A DNA stretch of 64,000 bases from Ptiloglossa arizonensis. Taxonomy: Eukaryota; Arthropoda; Insecta; Hymenoptera; Colletidae. The translations under genes were made by a program, and so were the position numbers. The DNA lies in NCBI RefSeq assembly GCF_051014685.1, contig NC_135048.1, forward strand, positions 23,826,543 through 23,890,542, written 5' to 3'. Of this stretch, positions 1-11,539 are shown piece by piece. Each line of letters opens with the position of its first letter. The stretch's first letter is position 1. The notes beneath the pieces were generated by a model. The model searched no databases. It saw nothing but the letters and a program-made list of their open reading frames with translations, and had not been told where the DNA came from.

Positions 1-179
1 ATTATTTTTTTAAGGAAGTTCTGTGACCAATTAGAAAGTGGGATAATTATTTCTGGATAGTGTTATGAAGCAGTAACTGATTTATTCTAGTTGAATATAT
101 TTAAACTTGAATTGTATATAGATAGAATAAAATATGGTGAGAAGATAGCGCGAACATAGTACTGTGCTCAGCTGACAAG
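1..179. other. Window edge, no gene seen
   Basis: AT-rich unique DNA with no open frame or repeat that I can support. It contains only the sequence immediately upstream of the small-ORF candidate that begins at 180. Confidence 0.5.
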
Positions 180-396
180 ATGTCCTGCGTACGCATTTTC
201 AATCGTAGCGTATTATTGGCTAGTATAATCTATGGTAAGTGAATCGAGCGACGAAGAAAGTAAATGAGACGTACTGGTAACCTACTGAAGCACATAACTC
301 TTAAATCTTTAAAAAATTTCTTCCTACATCTCCTTTCTAGACTCACTTTTTATTGTCGAACAGTCCTCTCCCTTTCACTTCTCAAATAAAATATAA
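180..396 (+). CDS. Candidate two-exon small ORF (36 aa)
   Basis: Exon 1 (180-234) starts with ATG and reads MSCVRIFNRSVLLASIIY before a consensus donor, G|GTAAGT. A 106-bp intron follows, a typical insect size, and ends in the strong acceptor TCTCCTTTCTAG. Exon 2 (341-396) continues the frame (DSLFIVEQSSPFHFSNKI) to a TAA at 394-396, and an AATAAA sequence overlaps the end of the frame (385-390). The N-terminal half has a basic start followed by a hydrophobic run, VLLASII, that could be a weak signal peptide or membrane anchor. I recognise no family. The two splice signals and the matching phase are what I see; that it is expressed or translated is inference. It could equally be the 3' end of a longer transcript entering from before the window, or chance. 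Confidence 0.22.
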
Positions 397-929
397 ACAA
401 GGTTCGTTAGTTCTCAGGATAATCGCTTATACAAAGCTTCACTTGGAAATAAAATGCTCAAACACGACACGCCTACCTATAATAAAAAGGAAAACCACGT
501 TAGATGTTTTATGCAAATAGTTGTATGTACCTATATATTATCACGGTTTCAAGGAACACAGTTCTAACCTATAAAGCTTTGCGGTCGCGATCGCGAACCT
601 GTTTAAACGAAACTCGTGTTACATCTCGTACTTCGAACCGACTAAGTAAGCTATCCTCGATATTTATTCGTACTAAACGCCTATTATACAACCTCATCTG
701 TGATCCACCATCTCTCGTATCATCGAAACAATAAATCTTTCTCAGCCCGTGTGTATCTACCAATCCGTCTCCAGTATCATCGAAATAATAAATCTTTTCG
801 AATGGGGCCTGTATCTGGATTCGAAACATCGAAGAATCACTTTCTCCGGTCTTCCAACGTCTCGTCACTCGTTGGTAGGTCAAACGATAAACAAACGTCT
901 GGTTCTTGAACTTTTAAGGGAATATTTTC
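397..929. other. Unique DNA, no gene seen
   Basis: A short direct repetition of an ATCATCGAAANAATAAATC motif occurs around 718-795, with units about 65 bp apart. The short open frames on both strands here are explained by stop-poor sequence. Nothing else was identified. Confidence 0.4.
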
Positions 930-1610
930 ATTTTGGGGGAGAAAAAAAGATCGATTTTTAAACAAACTTTATTCTAGCAATATAAGATCTAAAAAAAATT
1001 TGTAAATCTTATAAATGAATTTAATTATGGGAAGTATAAAGTTAAAAATGTCGAAATATGAGGGGGAAAAATCGATTTTTAAACAAATTTTTTTCTAGCA
1101 ATACAATATCTGAGAATTTTTTTAATCTTTTATCTAGATTTAAGGAAATATGGGAGTTACAATTTTTTTGGGGGAAAAAATCGATTTTTAAACAAATTTT
1201 TTTCTAGCAATATATCTGAGAATTTTTTTAATCTTTTACTTAGATTTAACAAAATATGGGAGTTACAATTTTTTGGGGGGAAAAAAATCGATTTTTAAAC
1301 AAATTTTTTCTAACAATATAATATTTGAGAATTTTTTTAATCTTTTATCTGCATTTAAGGAAATATAGGAGTTACAATTTTTTAGGGGAAAAAAATCGAT
1401 TTTTAAACAAATTTTTTCTAACAATATAATATCTGAGGATTGTTTTAAACCTTATACCCGGATTTAACGAAATGTGGGAGTTATAATTATTTGTGGGAAG
1501 CTAGTTAGAAAAAATTTTTTTTTCTCGCGATATAATATTTGAGGAACCTATTTCTAAAATCTTATGTCCAGATTCGACGAAATATCGAAGCTACGATTAT
1601 TTTGGGAAGA
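930..1610. repeat. Tandem array, ~108-bp unit
   Basis: Recurring core GGGGAAAAAATCGATTTTT, followed by AAACAAATTTTTTTCTA and an ATCTGAGAATTTTTTTAATC block. Cores start near 937, 1062, 1171, 1276 and 1384, with degenerate units near 1494 and 1600. The central units are most alike and the edges most diverged, as in an array decaying from its ends. Each unit carries the palindrome ATCGAT flanked by A and T tracts. Strand and function are unknown. Confidence 0.9.
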
Positions 1611-3270
1611 AGATGCACGGATACTCGGAGTTGATATCAACTTACTGAGCATATCGGATCACAAATTTCGATTTCTTCGAACGCTTCGGGCGGTAGGTTT
1701 CCACCTTATCAAGTATGCATAAGAATGTTTAAGTATGCGTACGAGACAATACAAATACGAGTGCGTGAGAATCTAAATCTACTGATCGGGAGAAAAAGTA
1801 TAGTAGTTTATTCGGAGTGGGAAGTTTTCGAACACGTTTTTCTCAAAACGATATTTTTAAATTGACTGCCATACTTTAATAATAGCTTGACCAATTTGCT
1901 TCAAATTTTACACACACTCAGCATTACTATATAAATTAAAAATGGAATGTATACGACAGCAACTTTGACAAAATGCATTCAATTTAATTTATTTTCAAAG
2001 AGTACTAACAAATACACCGATTAAATTCTTTTCCAATTCACCCCTTTACCAATTCAATTTCTTCGATCGTAGCAGCCATGAAAAATTACAAATCACAAAA
2101 ATTATACCGTAACTTCGATTACGATAAAGACAATCCATACCAAAAACGATTACAAAAATTCCAAAACTCCCAACCGTCGATTATATAAAAACTACTTAAG
2201 TTAAAAATCGTTTAAAATCGTCCACCGAAATTTAGAAAAAAGCGTACGATAAAAATAAAAAATGTAACTCGCACATTGACAACTCCGGTAAAATGCGTTC
2301 GATTTGATTTATTTCGGTTCGGAGGAGTACTACAGGTGCACGGTTAAAATTTTCTAAAAGAATCGCTCGTAATGAAATTTTCCAACAGAAGTGGAAATAC
2401 CCACTCGAAGCAAGTGCACGCGTTCGCGAGAACGAACGAGATATCGATCTTAATGGAACGACGCGGCGTTTCGTATTAACGGCGAACGATCACAGAGATA
2501 TTTAATTCCGCTTCGAGTAGCGAAATCGGCGACAATTTTGCGAAATTACGATCCGTTCTAATTGTCGTTATTGTTCGCGAGACCCCGATGGTTTAATTGA
2601 CGCGGTGATTATCGGGACTCGCGATTAACGCGACACTTGGCTCACGGGTGAAATCGATTCGCTTTAACGCGTCTCGCAGTCACGTCGGACGAGATCGGGA
2701 CCCGATTCTGCGGTCGGTTAGCGAAACGAAACTGCCCGATGGATTGTCACCAAGAGATCGAATGTCCCGCAGGTATTCGCGGAGAACTGTGCCACGAATG
2801 CCTGATCGCTGCCCCCCTCCCCACCCCTGACGTCGTTGGGGCGGTGTCGAATTGCAAAATCGCAGATACGATACCCAGAGCGAACGATCGCCGATTGTCT
2901 TCGATGCTTTCTCCGGGGGAGGGGGAAAGAAAGGGATCGACGACCTTGAAACGACGAATTACATATGGAAAGTGTAATACGCGAATCGTTCGATGGAAGA
3001 AACGAAGGTGTAATCGTGAATCGGTAATGATCGTTCGAAACGAGTAAATTGGTGGTTAGGGTTGAAATATATAGTAAGTGAAGGTTTTATTTTGGAAATT
3101 AGGGTTTTGAGATTTTTGACGAGGAGGGAGAAGAAATATGGCAAAAGTGAGAGAGAGAGAAATGGTGTAAATGAGAGAGTTGGTCGATTGAATTTTGAAA
3201 GAATTTAACGAGAGTACATAATTCAAATTTGGTATGTTTTTATTTTATCTTTGTAATAATAGTATCGATG
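1611..3270. other. Unique DNA with weak duplication
   Basis: No supportable gene. Segments near 1945-2030 and 2255-2360 are diverged copies of each other, sharing AAAATGCRTTCRATTTRATT and a following AGTAC. GC rises at 2400-2950 and open frames appear on both strands there, but none has a splice signal or recognisable product. Confidence 0.4.
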
Positions 3271-3440
3271 GATTGGTGAAGTTCTCCCGATAAAAATGAG
3301 CCCAAACACGACCCTGTTCGGATTACTTTTAATTATAAGATCAAAAATTTTTCGAAAATTGTTCCCACAACGCGGAAGTAAAAGTCGTCCGAATGGGGTC
3401 GTGTTTGGACTCGTTTTCATCGGGAGAATCTTACCAATCT
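3271..3440. mobile_element. Palindromic MITE-like element, ~170 bp
   Basis: The left arm (3271 onward, GATTGGTGAAGTTCTCCCGA) is matched by the reverse complement of the right arm ending near 3440. Arms pair imperfectly over about 60 bp, including shared AACACGACCC and TTCGGA blocks, leaving a short centre. This is the architecture of a non-autonomous inverted-repeat transposon. A convincing target-site duplication could not be read, so the superfamily is unassigned. Open frames crossing it on either strand are by-products of the palindrome. Confidence 0.6.
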
Positions 3441-5069
3441 GTTGGTAAGATACAGAGACGTGAAAGTTTAGAGTTTGCATTGGCGAATGATATCGCTTTG
3501 AAGTTCAACGACCGGTGAGTGTAATGGAAGACGTATTTGCTGTTGCGCTCACTCTCGATTCATTTCGTTCACGATTCTCTTCGAATAGTTCACGCATGGC
3601 TGAGATCTCGACTCGAGTTGAAAAAGTTCGACACTCGGAACGAATTCGCTACCAACCCCGACTATATGGAGAACCGTACACACATTATTCCGATCTACGC
3701 GTAATTTCTCAGCAAATATTCGCCACGATTCAATTTTCGACATTGATTTATCCCGAAACGGATCGAGAATCCCCTAAAGCTGGTAAAATTGTTTCGACCG
3801 TCGATTTCCGATATATTTTCGAAATTCTTTTTTTGCCCCGTTAGAATCAACAACCATTATTCAGACTCGCCATTGTTGTCGTTTGCGAACAATTGACGCA
3901 GCACGATCCAACGAAATTACTCGAAACGTTTCACGCCGTGCGCGTGTCGGATAACTTCGTAACATCAATTTCGTGTTTCAATCGAGGGTGCCTAATCGCT
4001 CGACCGGGCCACAGACGGTGGACAAATTCGTTGATGGAAATTGCACGGACACTTTCAGCAACGACGTCGACGCTCTGTGGCCGATTTCGCGATCGCGGGC
4101 ATTTCCTGAAGCAAATTACTTTGCTTCTGCCCCAAAGGGATCACCGACCCCCCAAGATCAAGGATATTATAAGGCTACTTCACCTCGATAGCGTCTCAAG
4201 ATCGAAGACATCTTTCCGAATTTTTTGCGGCGATACCATAAGCTCGAACGAGATGAATTTTTTACCACGAATGTAAGGTACAATGGACTTTGAATAGAAA
4301 TTTTTTCGCGCTCGTTGATCACCAATGAACAAAATGGCGATTTAATAATAATATTTGACATTCCGGAGTTTATGTCATTTTTTAATCTACCTGCTGGTAT
4401 CGCATAAAATATGGAATTGGTAAAATGGAAGAAATTGAGAAATCACTATACTTAAAATAAAATAATTTTTTTCTTATATTAAAATTGACACTGAAAATTA
4501 TAAAATTTAAAACTATTCCTACTATAAATAAACGAATTTAATTTGAAACCTTAAAATTAACTCCGTTGATGCGTAAGCTTCCGTTTCTGAAAGTTACTTA
4601 TAACGAGGTCGAAAACGTTCTAACGTCGAGGAATGAACGCTCGATGAATAGTGTCTAACGATTCGTTAAAAGAAAAGAATAAAAGAATTGTTTCGTCACG
4701 AGATGACACAACACTTTCGCGGCTCGCGAACGTGATTTAACAGTTTTTTAATCGTTGAACCGTGCTCGGCCCGCGACTGGGCCACTAAGGCGTGGTTTCG
4801 ATGATAGCGAACTTTCCAAGAACAAAAAAAGAAGAAAGAAAAAAAAAAAGAACCGAACGCAAGGACAGACGCGTACAGCAGAGAAAGAAATTGGAACACT
4901 TTCCACGGTTTATTGACACCGAAGATATTGACAATCGAACGGTCGTAAAAAGGATATCTCGCGGACATATGGGACGCCTCTTGGACCAAATAAGAATCCC
5001 GAGTAGTTCGTGCCAGTTATTTCCACCACCTGGCGCACAGGGCGCGCAAGATATTTCAACCGTGCACAC
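3441..5069. other. Unique DNA with open frames on both strands
   Basis: Plus-strand open frames of 109 codons (3515-3844) and 127 codons (3893-4276) and a minus-strand frame of 64 codons (3549-3743) overlap or abut here. All lie in TCG/CGA-rich sequence where stops are rare on both strands, and none shows a domain I know. A GTGAGC donor-like site ends the minus frame near 3549, without an identifiable acceptor. A purine-rich A/G tract lies at 4813-4862. I do not call a gene. Confidence 0.3.
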
Positions 5070-5554
5070 TAGGGGTGGTTCTTGGTTATGGATTACGAAT
5101 GCTTGGAATTTCTATGCATTGGAACCGTTCGACAGTGAGACCATGAAAATTTCCTCGTTTGAAAAATAAATACTGTGCACGGTTCATAAAAAGTCACTTA
5201 AATGGAACGCAGGTTTAACTTTCACAGGTTAGGGGTCCATCTTCTCAAGTACAATTATCGAGATAGGTCACACAATTGTAAAAAACTGTAAAAAAATAAA
5301 GAAAAAAGGCATAGGGGTAGTTGTTGGTGATGAATTACGAATTATTGAAATTTCTATGCATTGGAACCGTTCAACAGTGAGACCATGAAAATTTCCTCGT
5401 TTGAAAAATAAGTACTGTGCACGGTTTACGAGAAGTCACTTAAATGGAACGCAGGTCTAATTTTCACAGGTTAGAGGTCCATCTTCTCAAGTATAATTGT
5501 CGAGATAGGTTGTACAATTGTAAAAAAAACCGTAAAAATACGAAAAAAAGAAGC
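5070..5554. repeat. Direct tandem duplication, 242-bp unit x2
   Basis: Copy 1 starts near 5070 and copy 2 near 5312, matching through GGAACCGTTC, GAGACCATGAAAATTTCCTC and the downstream AAATGGAACGCAGGT block. An ACTGTGCACGGTT motif recurs in each copy and again in inverted form near 5614. The frame open into copy 1 (ending 5169) is broken in copy 2, which argues against coding. Confidence 0.85.
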
Positions 5555-6719
5555 ATGTCCAGATAAACAGCTACACAAACCCCTATGTGTATTTTACCAA
5601 ATGACATCTTGCGAACCGTGCACAGTAGCATCATCGCGCGTACCTATAGTGAAATTAAACTCCCTCGCGAAGATCAAGATTTCGATCTCATTGGCCTCTA
5701 GATAGAAACTGAATCGACGAGTTGAAAAACGGTACAAATTCAAAAATTACACTTCGACATAAAAAAAAAACAGTTTTTTACGTTAAAATCAATGGAGTAC
5801 CTGAAACACAGTTTCCTGCTAATAGAATACATTATTCTCACTGTTCTTGGCTCCAACGTATACTTCTACACATTCTGCAAATAATTTCAAAATAATTTCA
5901 AAATGATTTCGTATCTATGCTGTTTCTCCATCCGTCGATTCAATCGCTACGCTATGGTGCGAACAAAAATTTCTCTCAGTCGTAAAAAAAAAAGGAAAAA
6001 AAAAACTACCACCATCGCGTGCACCTACAGTGTACAAAAATCAAACGACTCGAGCCTGCTCTCCTGAAAATCAAGGTTTCGATTAGATCTGCCTCGGTCA
6101 CGGGTCGCGATTGTTCTCGGGTGCCACGGTGTAATTCGCCGATTAAAATTTCCCATCGCGAGTGCAATCGTGGCAGCTCGTAACGGTCGTTTCCTCCCAG
6201 CGATTCTATTAACATTCTATGAGCCCCATTAAGACCTTAAAACGATAAAAATCCGTTTCGCGTTCGCGCGCGCGCGCGCCTAGCCACCGGACTGGTCGCT
6301 TTTACGTTGTTTCCCTCGCGATCACGTACCGTGAGCGTATTCCACGAACGACGTGGATCGTGCGTGGCTGAAACTCTCGAATCGATCCGTATCACCTGCT
6401 GTCGCGAAATTCTCGCGCAGTTAAACGTCGCGACACCGGATTCGCGTTGGATATTCCCTTCGGTCGCGATCACGTTACGCTGTAAATTCAACCCGGTGTA
6501 CAAACAGATTTCAGCACAAATTGGTTAAAACGCAGTCCTTCGATACTCGACGCGACACCGTTTTCACCAAAGATCCAGATGTCTCTGCAGTTCGGTAAAT
6601 ATCGTGCAATTGTTTGCCTCGAGATTCTTTCGGTGCACTCGCTTTGAAGTTCGACGTTTGACTCGCGCGAGATCCTCGACAGTGATTTCGTTATTATTGT
6701 TTGCAAACGACCAGGGATT
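5555..6719. other. Unique DNA, no gene seen
   Basis: Contains A-runs near 5760 and 5985-6005, and a CG dinucleotide run near 6266-6280. The moderate open frames on both strands at 6006-6706 have no supporting splice sites or known domains. Confidence 0.4.
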
Positions 6720-7130
6720 TGCGGCTTTTAGGCATCGATATCCACGAATTTACACTTTTCGTTCACCGATTTTATTTCGATGGATTTACTATCTTTATTT
6801 ATCGATATCCACCGGTGCGCTTCACGTATCGAAAACCACGGGTTTCTATAATTCGTTTATCGATATCTACGAGTATAAGCTGTTTATTTATCGATTCCTG
6901 CGGATGTAAAACCTTTATTTATTACCATCTACCGGTGGACATTTTTTTATTTATCGATGTCTGCGGTTACGAACCCTTCGTTTATCGATGTTTACGGATA
7001 TAAACCCTTGTATTACTGCTATCTACGAGTAGACACGCTTTATTTATCGGTATGTGCACCGATAAATAGCTTTACACCGGTTATTTATCGGTATCTACGG
7101 GTTTACATCTTTTATGTGTACGTATACAAT
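6720..7130. repeat. Degenerate ~30-bp minisatellite, left block
   Basis: About a dozen diverged units of the form TTTATTTATCGATATCTACG followed by GGTNTAAACNC. Several carry the palindrome ATCGAT within TATCGATA, which is also the DRE core bound by DREF/BEAF-type factors in flies; any binding here is conjecture. The same unit family resumes at about 8575. Confidence 0.85.
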
Positions 7131-8574
7131 ATTTAATTTTACTGGAAAATAAACACACGCGACGTATTTTATAAAGTGTGGTTCACTTGGATCGAAGTGT
7201 GCGTTCAAGTAGCGTCTCCGAGAAAGTCAGAATTATCGTCGCGAATCTTACCCAAAGAGACGATTCGGTACGTTCCTGATCGAAACTTAATTAATTAAAA
7301 TAAAGAAGGTCACTTATCGTAGCACAACTGTTAGTGATTTTGAATAATATATCCCGTACAATTATACGATCTTCCAACAATGCGTTGTTCGATAATGGTT
7401 CGTAATTATGATCGACAATGGGCAGGTGACCTATGACGAGGTTGACCTACTCTACAAGTCGCTGCACACTGTATCTCGATGCGGAGGATCGTACATTATG
7501 TACATCGAAAAAGACACTCGATAACCAAATGTCTAATTATTAAAATTCCGGCAACGTGTCGGTCATACCCGGTTCAGAACCCGGTCGAGTCTCATCGGGA
7601 CACCAAAAAGCTAACCACAATACGAAATAGGTCATTTCAGCCCCTAAGACCCTCTCGAGTTGGTCTCGTGTCTCGAGCACCGGGGGACGGGGTCCGAAAG
7701 TTTCTAGGTTCTAGACTCTCGACGCGCGAATCCCTCCTCCAGCCTCCACACTTCACCCCCTCCCGCTCTTGCGCTCCCTCTCTTCATTCCCGTTCATCTT
7801 TCCGAGCCCTTCTTCTTTTGTGTTCCTCCGGTGGCTCTCGTGGCCTCTTTCTCTCCGCGATAGGTAGCTCTCTTTATCCGTCTCGAGGGAAGAGACGACC
7901 AACAGGGACGACGTACACCGCCACGATCTCTACATTCCCCGACGAGAAGAGATCCAAGGAGGAGACGGAAGGAGGAGATGGAGAAGATCCGAAAGGGAGG
8001 AAGAGAGAGACTCTAGGATGAACGAACGACCGAGCGGCGAGGAACGACGAGGAGGAGTGGAATCTGCGCAGAGAGAAAGAAAGGAAGAGAGAGAGAGAGA
8101 GAAAGAGAGAGGGTGGGGGTTGTGGAGGGCCCGAAGGCGACGTTACTTCTAATTTTTGCCTATCTCGGGTACGCTTCGCGTTCCACGAGAGTTTCATCCT
8201 TGGTCCCGACCACGGGTGAGAAGATACTGCCGACAGCGCGGCGATGAGAATGTTGTCATCCGGTTCATTAACGAGCCGACGAGGTCGATGACGTCCACCG
8301 AGGAATCCAAAGGAGCCCGTGAATTGGATCAACGACGACGCATCGTCGCCTCTTTCGCGAAGCGAACCCATTGGCGGTAGACGCGGTTCTGGCTCCCCGT
8401 TCGTGGGAGTACCCTCTCCCTGCGGTACGAATGTGGGCGGGGCGAAGCGTCAGGAGTCGCGGCGGTGGGGGTAGACGAGTGCGCGTAGTGGGGACGGTGG
8501 CTCCGGTGACCTTCGGAGGAAATTTTCCTGCCCGATCCGTGTAGCAACGAGAGAGATCGACAGCGAGTTCATTA
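7131..8574. other. CpG- and purine-rich unique insert between two repeat blocks
   Basis: Separates two blocks of one minisatellite. It holds a GA-rich simple repeat (8072-8117) that on the minus strand makes a ~45-nt polypyrimidine tract ending in GCGCAG at 8064. No coding frame after that acceptor looks convincing. The 180-codon plus frame (7479-8021) and 165-codon minus frame (7874-8371) overlap each other in low-complexity Ser/Arg-rich sequence and are probably not genes. The block could be promoter or 5' UTR DNA. Confidence 0.35.
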
Positions 8575-9000
8575 TTGTTATTATCTGTCGATATCCACGA
8601 ATTTAAAACTTCTATTTATCGATATCTGGGCGTTCGTATTCTTTATCCATCGATGTCTACGGGTTTACATTATTTATTTCTTGTTATTCGCAAGGTACAA
8701 ACTCTTCATTTATCTATAAGTTTGCGTTCTTTGTTTAGTACTACCTACGGGTATACATCGTTTCTTTGGAACTATCAACGATTGAACGCCCTTTATTTAA
8801 TGCCTGCTGATACGAACCGTTTATTTATCGTTATCTATGAATATAAATCCTTTATTTATTGCTACCTACGAGTAGACACCCTTTATTTAGCGTTACCTCC
8901 GGATATAAACCCTTTATTTATTGCTACCTACCGGTAGACACCCTCCTTTGGTGTGTATAGGTCTACACTCTATATTTATCGGTGTCTACGGGTTTACCTA
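8575..9000. repeat. Degenerate ~30-bp minisatellite, right block
   Basis: The same unit family as 6720-7130 (TTTATTTATCG, TAYCTACGGGT, TAAACC). Units here are more diverged and several have replaced the ATCGAT core, for example TTTATTTATTGCTACC. The two blocks probably formed one array before the intervening 1.4 kb arrived or diverged. Confidence 0.85.
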
Positions 9001-9673
9001 CGGCGTGCCTCATTAACGCGTTAAGCGCCATACCCATTCTGTTTACCTCTCTGTTTACGCTGCATGATGTCGTCAACTTGAGCCAGCCTTTGGGCTTCTA
9101 CACGCTACTGTTCGGAATGCTTACATTCTATTTAAATATACGACTCACTCGACGAGTCGTACGCGATAGAGTCTTTTATACTGTCGTAGGGTTGTAATTG
9201 AAAACGTCTCGCAGGTATGAAACGATTGATTGTTCGTGGACCCGTGTTTATTCAAACTTTTTGGCTCGACTCCAACATTCTGGTACACCCACTACAGTCT
9301 GTCTGTCAAGGCTGCGTTCGAGAAAGACAATTCTATTTCTTAGGTCGTTAAGAGGGTTCTCGTTCCGTTGCGGCTGGAAAATGTCATTCAACTTCCTCGG
9401 AAAGACAATTCGGTCGCATCGCTGTCAATGGCGATCGCACACACACGCGGACAGGGGGATCCTAATTTATGGATAGATATTCTCAAAAGCAAAGGACTCT
9501 CGGGCAACGTCCCTGCATGCGGAATGAACGTGAGAAATTCGTAAGTTTTGCACAAATTAGGAGACCCTAAATATGCGATTGGCAATTCTCTATCCCCGCG
9601 GAGTTTCGGAGAATCAGCACTTTGCTGGAATATTGAATCGGTTTTCGCAGACAACGGAATCGACCGGCGATAG
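9001..9673. other. Unique DNA, no gene seen
   Basis: Open frames at 8982-9197 and 9198-9476 (plus) lie next to each other. The first begins in the repeat, and neither shows a domain or splice support. Confidence 0.4.
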
Positions 9674-9810
9674 TATACAGGGTGTCCCAGGAGGATACCG
9701 AAAATTTTACCAGCACGTCTGTTAGGTAATTTCGAACAAAAAAGGTTTTATACATCGCGAGTCTCGAACGATTCTTTTCCGAGATAATCGTTGTTTGCTC
9801 TAATCGAGTA
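9674..9810 (-). mobile_element. Transposon-end-like remnant (TATACAGGGTGTCCC)
   Basis: Begins TATACAGGGTGTCCCAGGAG on the plus strand. Similar ends occur at 37636, 50092 and 35143. Further in, GATTCTTTTCCGAGATAATC (9769-9788) resembles a segment about 70-90 bp inside the 37636 copy, supporting a shared repeat family. Orientation (end at the low coordinate) and superfamily are uncertain. Confidence 0.4.
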
Positions 9811-10430
9811 TCGCGCATTAGCCGTTGCAAGTGACGCCATCGGGAACGGAATTGCACAGTCGAGTTGCAACGATCGTTGAAATTTCGAAGACACTAACAT
9901 CCACAATAATGTCGATCGCCATTTCGAACGCTTGTAACCGACACGAGTCCAAATACGTAAAAAATACACGGAAAACAAACAACAATTCCATTTTCCAGCA
10001 CGTAGAATCCATTCCCCGAAACAAATCGAAAACGAGTGAACCAAATCCAAAGTGTCCAACACTTTCGATTCGGAATGACCTATCAAACGTACCGTTAAAG
10101 TTACTCAATTCCCTCCTAAAACGCTTTATACACAGCTCACCAGGAACTACCCCAAAGAATTAAATTACTCTAACCAAACTCGGTAACTCCCCAACAGCAC
10201 GGCCAAGACTGTTCGACAATCTCTCCCGTGGAACCTCCCAAGAGCCAAGTTCGTCCCTGTGGAGTCACAAAAGTGAACAATAACCCAAGAACCCTGAAAG
10301 AAAAAAAACCTTGTTCGAGTCGGTTCGGGTTCTATCAGGGAATTCTCGACCTATCTGAGGTTTCTTGGCGTTGCTCCCCTCACGAGAGAGAGAGAGAGGT
10401 TCTACAAACCTATTTCTAAATTCCTGCGCG
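9811..10430. other. Unique DNA, cryptic splice signals only
   Basis: Three overlapping open frames (112, 96 and 112 codons) at 9748-10163 occupy both strands, so at most one could be real and none is recognised. On the minus strand TTTTTTTTCTTTCAG ends at 10294, a good acceptor, followed by about 42 open codons. No donor or homologous product was seen. Confidence 0.3.
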
Positions 10431-11340
10431 TCGAAGCGTTTCACGGTGCCACGAGGATCGATGATGCATCGGGACCACGGTGGTCGACGGATGGCGGCGT
10501 GGTGGGGTGGGGTGGGATGGGGGTGGGGGGAAGAGACCCCCCCTTTCTCGATGACTCGCTGCTCTCTCGGGGCTCGCAACATGAAAAGGAGTAGCCGCGT
10601 TGGTGGGGGCACGAAATGCCGTCACGACTTTCGTGCACGCTCGCGGGGGCCCCCGACGCGCGTTTCTTTCGCGGCGGGCAACGGACACGGCCGGAGGAGT
10701 TAGAAAGTAAAACAGAGCAAAAGAACACCGCACCGCGCGAGCGTCTGCTGCGTGCGGTTAATAGCTTCTTTCACCGCGAGACAAGAGGAGCGAGCCGGGG
10801 CGAATAGATGGTAGCCGAGGCCTCCGGGGCGGTGGCGGCCGATAGAAACGTCAACGTCGCCGGTTCTGCGGATACGATAATTCAAAGCGCGCGCGCGAGA
10901 GCGAGCGAGCGAACGAGCGAGTTAGAACGTACCGTGGAAAAGTGCGCCGATTCGACGCGCGGACAACGCGTCGAGTTGGCGGGGGAAACGGTGGGCAAGG
11001 AGTGGGGGTGGATCGCAGACTCAATCGGGGACCACTCGCGACGCGACTTTGACGTGCAAATTCCGTCTGTTTGAATTACAGATCAGTCGTCGGGTGCTCG
11101 CGTGCGCCGAAGGGCGGAGCCGCGCCGAGAGTGACGCACTTTTGCCACGACGCGCGGACCGAATCTCGCCGCGAAATCGGCTCGTTGCTTAGTCCCTACT
11201 CGGCTCTTTCCGCCGGAGTGAATCTCATAACCGGATTATAATTTCGCCGGAGAACGCTGCCCCCCCCCCCCCCAGAAGGTACCATCCTGTCCCCCGCGTG
11301 ACCCGACTCCGAGCACCGGTGTCGCGAACCGGGGGGTTTC
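10431..11340. promoter_or_regulatory. CpG-rich block, possible promoter/5' region
   Basis: Strongly GC- and CpG-rich compared with its surroundings, with G-rich runs near 10500-10535, CG runs at 10887-10925 and a run of 14 C at 11260-11273. An 89-codon frame at 10808-11074 starts MVAEASGAVAADRNVNV but is low-complexity and unsupported. The block lies 1.2 kb beyond the donor of the minus-strand exon at 12529-12789, so it may be intronic to that gene, or the promoter of another. Confidence 0.3.
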
Positions 11341-11539
11341 GAACGTCCAGGAGAAGTCCACTGTCGAGTTTTTTGTTTAACGCTTTGTAATTTTATATTC
11401 TTTTTTTTTTTTTTTATTTGAGGAGTATTAAACTTAATTCTTATTGCTACGGGTGCGACTGTTAGGTATTGGAGATACTGTGCTCAGAGTTGGGTACTAT
11501 TCGAGGAATCCGAATAGAATTTTTTTAGGGGGTACTTTT
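11341..11539. other. AT-rich transition with T-run
   Basis: A T-run at 11401-11415 and diverged sequence lead into the 27-bp array. No gene seen. Confidence 0.4.

Noticed and set aside
3390..3515. Apparent plus-strand exon reading FALANDIALKFNDR before a GTGAGT donor
   Set aside because: Its 5' half is the right arm of the palindromic element at 3271-3440, so the frame is most likely incidental.
3515..4276. Two consecutive plus-strand frames of 109 and 127 codons that could be one gene
   Set aside because: No splice pair joins them, a competing minus frame and a second plus frame overlap, and no family is recognisable.
7479..8371. 180-codon plus and 165-codon minus frames
   Set aside because: They overlap each other and consist largely of low-complexity Ser/Arg/Leu or Lys/Glu translated from purine-pyrimidine tracts.
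10190..10294. Minus-strand terminal exon after TTTTTTTTCTTTCAG at 10294
   Set aside because: Good acceptor, but two frames look equally plausible, both stop within about 42 codons, and no link to the 12529-12789 exon can be shown.
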